From Roseivirga misakiensis (GTDB taxonomy: Bacteria > Bacteroidota > Bacteroidia > Cytophagales > Cyclobacteriaceae), in contig NZ_MDGQ01000005.1 in the NCBI RefSeq assembly GCF_001747105.1, positions 1,984,001 to 2,048,000 of the forward strand: 64,000 nucleotides of DNA, in the 5' to 3' direction. The notes under the pieces are model-generated. The model ran no database searches and was not told the origin of the DNA. It saw nothing but the letters and a program-made list of their open reading frames with translations. Each line of letters begins with the position of its first letter. The stretch's first letter is position 1. A program made the translations under genes and the position numbers. Shown piece by piece: positions 60,122-64,000 of this stretch.

Positions 60122-61069
60122 CTACCTACTAAAGTTTAGGATACCGCTCAAAAAGCCTTTATTCTCCCCATTTTTCTTTAAAATCAGGGTAATGTGTTGC
60201 CCGTTGTGAGGGAGTACACTTTCAGATACTTCACCAAGCAAGGCCGCCGCGGACATTGTTTTCCCTTTTGATCCCATGACCAATAGATCTGGACGAATCT
60301 TATCGATATGCTGATCAATCGGTTGTCCTACACTTTTACCGCGCTCTACGCTAGCTATATGCTTTTGAACAGAAGTTTTCTTCATTTTGGCGAGGTAATC
60401 ATCCAAAGAATGCTTTGCGTATGCCGTTAATTTTTTGTCGATCTCAGTCCGTTTAGATAAGATTTGGTCGATTTCATCAGCGGTTTCAAAAACTTGACTT
60501 AGGTATTTAGTAGCGTCTTTGTAAACATGAAGGGCGTGTACAACAGGCGGCAATTCTACATTCTGAAAATCACTGACAACTGCCAACGCTAAATCTGAGT
60601 ATTCTGAGAAATCGATCGGTGTAAGGATTGATTGAATGTTTTGTATGTGCCGATCTGGCATTAACATCACATTACAAGCAGATTTTCTCACCATTTTTTT
60701 GCTGAGTACTCCTACTCTATTCATATTTCGTCTACCTAGAATGGCTAGATCAATTTTATGTGTATTCTCAAACCTAAGGAGCTCCGTCAACTGATTTCCC
60801 GATAAGACATGAATCTCGACCGGTTGCTCTGGGTGGAAATATTTAGCCACCATTTCTTCAAGACTTGCTTGCGCTTGTTTGATGTCAGGCATCATTAGAT
60901 CTGGAATATCCACTAATACTTCTTTTGGAATATCTAGCTCTTTAGAAATATGTACTATATGAATGGCATCAGGTGTGAACTGATTAGCCAATTCGGATAC
61001 ATTTCTTAAAAGGTTGACCTCATTTTTAGTGACGTCAATTCCAACCATCCATTTCGAAAACTTCTTCAT
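60122..61069 (-). CDS. Tandem universal stress protein (UspA family)
   Basis: A 315-aa protein of two Usp domains: 1 to about 142 and about 148-290. The first opens MVGIDVTKNEVNLLRNVSELA and ends LAILGRRNMNRVGVLSKKMVRKSACNVMLMP. The second ends with the ATP-binding GxxG(9)GS/T-like LVMGSKGKTMSAAALLGEVSESVL. It lies 15 bp after the SbtA-type transporter and on the same strand. In cyanobacteria SbtA is gated by the PII-like SbtB, so a stress protein in that genomic place is suggestive of a regulator (inference). Confidence 0.88.
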   Translation of the reverse strand: MKKFSKWMVGIDVTKNEVNLLRNVSELANQFTPDAIHIVHISKELDIPKEVLVDIPDLMMPDIKQAQASLEEMVAKYFHPEQPVEIHVLSGNQLTELLRFENTHKIDLAILGRRNMNRVGVLSKKMVRKSACNVMLMPDRHIQNIQSILTPIDFSEYSDLALAVVSDFQNVELPPVVHALHVYKDATKYLSQVFETADEIDQILSKRTEIDKKLTAYAKHSLDDYLAKMKKTSVQKHIASVERGKSVGQPIDQHIDKIRPDLLVMGSKGKTMSAAALLGEVSESVLPHNGQHITLILKKNGENKGFLSGILNFSR

Positions 61070-61084
61070 AGCGTGTATTATTTA

Positions 61085-62047
61085 TCAGGTGATTTGAATT
61101 AAAAACATATAAATCGGTAGACCTACCGTGATATTGACTGGGAATGTAATGGCCAAGGCCATTGGAATATAAATTCCTGGATTGGCTTTCGGTACCGCAA
61201 TCTTCATGGCCGCAGGCACGGCTATATAAGACGCGCTTGCTCCCAAAACAGCGAATATGAACCTATTGCCGATATCATCCACGATTAGCCCACTCATAAC
61301 GGCAATAACACAGCCATTGAAGAGGGCGATGACTATAGCAAATGAGGTAGTAAACCATCCTTGTTCGAGAAAGGCCTTCAGCTTTCGACCGCTTACAATT
61401 CCCATGTCTAGTAAGAAAATGGCTAAAAAGCCTTTAAATAAATCCGTTGTAAATGGGGCAATTCCTTGTGCTTGTTCTTCGCTCGCCATCCAGCCGATGA
61501 CTAGACTTCCTAAAATCAAAATCACGCTACCATTAGTAAAAGCGTGTTTTATGAGTTGACCCATACTAGTATTCTGTGTTGATCCATTGGAGAATATTCT
61601 GATCAAAACTACACCTATCACAATGGCTGGCGCCTCCATAAACGCCATCACAGCCACCATGTGGCCTCCAAAATCAATGCCTTGCATTTCGAGAAACGCA
61701 ACAGCTGTAACGAACGTCACTGCACTTACCGAACCATATGCAGCGGCTATTGCTCCAGAATTCTCTACAGTTAGCCGTCGTTTTAGGATAAAAAAGGCAT
61801 AGCATGGAATGATAATCGCGATGGCCACTCCAAAGACAATACTCCAGATAATGTCGCTTGAAAATGTGTTATGTGCCAACTCTTGCCCGCCTTTGAAACC
61901 GATGGCAAACAACAGGTAAAGCGAGATAAATTTTGAGGATGTTTTCGGGATTTCTAAGTCGCTTTTCAGCTGGACAGAAACAATACCCAAGATGAAAAAA
62001 AGCAGTGCCGGATTGGTCAGGTTTTCTGCTAATAAATTCAAGTTCAT
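61085..62047 (-). CDS. sbtA: Sodium-dependent bicarbonate transporter, SbtA-type
   Basis: A 320-aa integral membrane protein of the SbtA/DUF897 family. Ten helices are expected: two five-helix repeats, as in SbtA. Conserved segments are NPALLFFILGIVSVQLKSDLEIP, FKGGQELAHN, AAAYGSVSAVTFVTAVAFLE and MEAPAIVIGVVLIRI in the first half. LLDMGIVSGRKLKAF, LGASASYIAVPAAMKIAVPKANPGIYIPMALAITFPVNI are in the second. It moves bicarbonate with sodium. The usp gene follows. A -7-like box, CATATTTG on the minus strand, lies at 62073-62080. Confidence 0.9.
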   Translation of the reverse strand: MNLNLLAENLTNPALLFFILGIVSVQLKSDLEIPKTSSKFISLYLLFAIGFKGGQELAHNTFSSDIIWSIVFGVAIAIIIPCYAFFILKRRLTVENSGAIAAAYGSVSAVTFVTAVAFLEMQGIDFGGHMVAVMAFMEAPAIVIGVVLIRIFSNGSTQNTSMGQLIKHAFTNGSVILILGSLVIGWMASEEQAQGIAPFTTDLFKGFLAIFLLDMGIVSGRKLKAFLEQGWFTTSFAIVIALFNGCVIAVMSGLIVDDIGNRFIFAVLGASASYIAVPAAMKIAVPKANPGIYIPMALAITFPVNITVGLPIYMFLIQIT

Positions 62048-62091
62048 AGATCAGTTATCGTTAAACTGAGCGCAAATATGATTGAGTTAAT

Positions 62092-62137
62092 TCATATATT
62101 TTTATTTATCTTTATTATAATATACATAAACATTATT
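62092..62137. promoter_or_regulatory. Candidate LysR binding region between sbtA and the LysR gene
   Basis: The AT-rich gap contains the dyad TTAT-N10-ATAA just before the LysR start, a form compatible with the LysR T-N11-A rule. In cyanobacteria CmpR/CcmR-type LysR proteins control bicarbonate transporters from such divergent gaps. Confidence 0.3.
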
Positions 62138-62138
62138 T

Positions 62139-63065
62139 ATGAACTACACACTTCATCAACTCAATGTATTTCTTACTATTACCGAACTTGGTAGTGTTAC
62201 GAAAGCAGCCGAAGCGCTACATTTAACCCAACCTGCGGTCTCGATTCAGCTCAAAAACTTACAAGATCAGTTTGAAATACCACTTACGGAAGTCGTTGGA
62301 CGTCAGCTATATATAACTGATTTTGGTAAAGAAATCGCCCTCGCAAGTCAAAATATAATTAACGAGGTAGAGATCATCAATCAAAAGTTAATCACTTATC
62401 AAGACCAGATCGCTGGTAAGCTAAAAGTGTCAGTTGTTTCCACTGGAAAGTATATCATGCCTTACTTTCTTACAGACTTTTTAAAGAAGAATCCTGGGGT
62501 AGAATTAAAAATGGATGTCACGAATAAAGCCAGTGTTGTACGCAGTTTAGAAAAAAATGAAGTAGACTTTTCATTGGTGTCCATTCCACCCAGCACGCTA
62601 GCCCTAGAACATATCACGCTGATGCAAAATAAGTTATTCCTAGTCGGGAATGCGTCAAGTGAACTGAAGGTCAATAAACCTTACAAATCCAACGTCTTAG
62701 AGTCTATCGATTTGATCTTTCGAGAAACTGGTTCGGGTACTCGACAAACGATCGAAAAACATATTAATCAGCAGAATTTGACTGTAAAAAGGAAAATGGA
62801 GCTTACTTCTAACGAAGCAGTAAAGCAAGCTGTGGTGGCAGGTCTTGGTCACTCCATAATGCCCCTAATCGGCATTAAAAATGAACTCGAACTAGGAGAT
62901 CTAAAAATTATACCTGTAAAAGGCTTACCTATACAGTCGCAATGGCAACTCGTTTGGCTTAAAAACAAGAAGTTCTCCCCTGCCGCCAAAGCTTATCTAG
63001 ACTATTTGATTGAGCATAAAGATGAAATCATCACCAAGAAGTTTGAGTGGTATGAGAGCCCATAA
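62139..63065 (+). CDS. LysR family transcriptional regulator, CbbR/CmpR-like
   Basis: A 308-aa LysR regulator, full length. The HTH is FLTITELGSVTKAAEALHLTQPAVSIQLKNLQDQFEIPL (about 10-48). The effector domain (about 90-290) starts with GKLKVSVVSTGKYIMPYFLTDF, the form typical of CbbR/CmpR, and ends with a C-terminal helix. It is divergent from sbtA with a 91-bp gap, so it is likely to control bicarbonate uptake in response to a carbon signal. CbbR proteins usually control carbon fixation. No RuBisCO gene is here. Confidence 0.9.
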   Translation: MNYTLHQLNVFLTITELGSVTKAAEALHLTQPAVSIQLKNLQDQFEIPLTEVVGRQLYITDFGKEIALASQNIINEVEIINQKLITYQDQIAGKLKVSVVSTGKYIMPYFLTDFLKKNPGVELKMDVTNKASVVRSLEKNEVDFSLVSIPPSTLALEHITLMQNKLFLVGNASSELKVNKPYKSNVLESIDLIFRETGSGTRQTIEKHINQQNLTVKRKMELTSNEAVKQAVVAGLGHSIMPLIGIKNELELGDLKIIPVKGLPIQSQWQLVWLKNKKFSPAAKAYLDYLIEHKDEIITKKFEWYESP

Positions 63066-63130
63066 AACGGGATACCCAAACTAAAACGACTTCATTTTAT
63101 TTTGATCATAATGGATTAACATTAAAACCT

Positions 63131-63138
63131 TACCTTTG
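63131..63138 (+). promoter_or_regulatory. -7 box of the typA promoter
   Basis: TACCTTTG matches TAnnTTTG exactly, 23 bp before the typA ATG. Confidence 0.55.
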
Positions 63139-63161
63139 CGGCTTCAAATTAAGAAGCTCAA

Positions 63162-64000
63162 ATGCAAAGCATCAGAAATATTGCCATCATTGCCCATGTC
63201 GATCATGGTAAAACCACTTTAGTAGATAAGATTATTCATGCGTCTAAACTCTTCAGAGAAAATCAAGAGTCAGGCGACCTTATCCTAGATAACAACGATT
63301 TAGAGCGAGAAAGAGGAATTACCATTCTTTCTAAAAATGTTTCTGTCGTTTATAATGGGGTTAAAATCAACATTATTGACACTCCTGGTCACGCCGATTT
63401 TGGTGGTGAAGTAGAGCGTGTTTTAAAAATGGCCGATGGTGTGCTACTCTTAGTTGATGCTTTTGAGGGACCGATGCCACAAACCAGATTCGTGCTAAGC
63501 AAAGCTTTAGCGCTCGGCTTAACTCCTATTGTAGTGGTAAACAAGGTGGATAAAGAAAACTGTCGCCCTGACGAAGTTCATGAGCAAGTTTTTGATCTCA
63601 TGTTCAATCTTGACGCTACCGAAGAGCAACTGAACTTTGAAACGATATACGGTTCTTCTAAAAATGGATGGATGAGTGAAGATTGGCAGCAGCCGACTGA
63701 TAACATCACTCCTCTTTTAGATAAAATTGTAGAAGTAATTCCTGAGGCTCCTTCTCCTGAAGGAACTCCTCAATTTCAGGTTACTTCACTAGACTACTCC
63801 TCTTTCGTTGGTAGAATTGCCATTGGTAGAGTTTACCAAGGAAGTATTGAAGAGGGTAAATCAATGGGGCTTACCAAGGCTGATGGCAGTATGCAGCGGG
63901 TAAGAATCAAAGAGCTTCAGGTTTTTGAAGGCTTGGGTAGAAAGAAAGTTGAATCCGTAAAAGCAGGTGATCTTTGCGCGATCGTTGGTTTGGATAACTT
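63162..64000 (+). CDS. typA: Translational GTPase TypA/BipA (3' end outside window)
   Basis: The first 279 codons of TypA, a ribosome-binding GTPase related to EF-G. The N-terminus [24 protein letters not shown] contains G1 (AHVDHGKT). G2 is [13 protein letters not shown]3 is [17 protein letters not shown]4 is NKVDKE and G5 is at about YGSSKNG. The segment after (about 205-279) begins the second domain ([13 protein letters not shown]). TypA is needed for ribosome assembly and stress adaptation at low temperature. The remaining roughly 330 codons lie beyond the window. Confidence 0.96.
   Translation, partial: MQSIRNIAIIAHVDHGKTTLVDKIIHASKLFRENQESGDLILDNNDLERERGITILSKNVSVVYNGVKINIIDTPGHADFGGEVERVLKMADGVLLLVDAFEGPMPQTRFVLSKALALGLTPIVVVNKVDKENCRPDEVHEQVFDLMFNLDATEEQLNFETIYGSSKNGWMSEDWQQPTDNITPLLDKIVEVIPEAPSPEGTPQFQVTSLDYSSFVGRIAIGRVYQGSIEEGKSMGLTKADGSMQRVRIKELQVFEGLGRKKVESVKAGDLCAIVGLDN

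Overview
The window looks like chromosomal DNA of a marine or soil member of the Bacteroidota, most likely order Cytophagales (the Roseivirga/Fulvivirga type of genome). The reasons are a moderate-to-low GC content, two TonB-dependent receptors with carboxypeptidase-like N-terminal domains, gldC, an ftsX-DUF3098-uppP-truB-ribF cluster, DUF6090 and permease-prefix MacB-like proteins, and several promoters with the Bacteroidota -7 box TAnnTTTG. The genus is an inference. No phage, plasmid or CRISPR locus is visible.

Layout. 1-8.1 kb: a MetR-like LysR regulator with a TGAA-N5-TTCA operator, an aspartate/glutamate racemase, a PadR regulator translationally coupled to a MacB/FtsX-type permease, a DUF6090 membrane protein and a secreted S9 peptidase. 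8.3-15 kb: a secreted sensor-like protein fused to a two-helix potassium-channel-like pore, followed by a 14-codon remnant of a second copy of that gene; an Asp-box beta-propeller protein; a GNAT; and a tandem element in which three nested palindromes flank one intact and one internally deleted GIY-YIG gene. 15-26 kb: TonB receptor, topoisomerase III, dienoyl-CoA isomerase, DsbA-like and TlpA-like proteins, an alpha/beta hydrolase, an ArsR-SDR pair, DUF2147 and PdeM. 26-31.6 kb: the housekeeping run ftsX, DUF3098, uppP, truB, ribF, CoA-transferase subunits and gldC. 31.8-36.2 kb: a TonB receptor with an SGNH-type lipoprotein. 36.5-39.6 kb: kdnA-kdsB-kdnB, which should make and activate 8-amino-3,8-dideoxy-octulosonate for lipopolysaccharide. 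39.7-50.8 kb: sugar isomerase, GNAT, sugar MFS transporter, two tandem Ig/LVIVD propeller proteins, a YncE-like propeller with seven DHSKM repeats, tRNA-Gln, M1 peptidase and a glycosyltransferase. 51-54.2 kb: prs-rplY-pth and a thiamine-binding protein. 54.2-57.2 kb: a PadR regulator behind a 36-bp perfect palindrome, with four overlapping paralogous membrane proteins. 57.2-64 kb: metG, a two-domain universal stress protein with an SbtA-type bicarbonate transporter and a divergent LysR, then the start of typA.

The strongest candidates for something undescribed are the PadR plus four-paralogue membrane operon, the palindrome/GIY-YIG tandem element, and the beta-helix/channel fusion with its fossil second copy. 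Gene starts were chosen by eye from signal peptides, family N-termini and spacing. No database search was possible.
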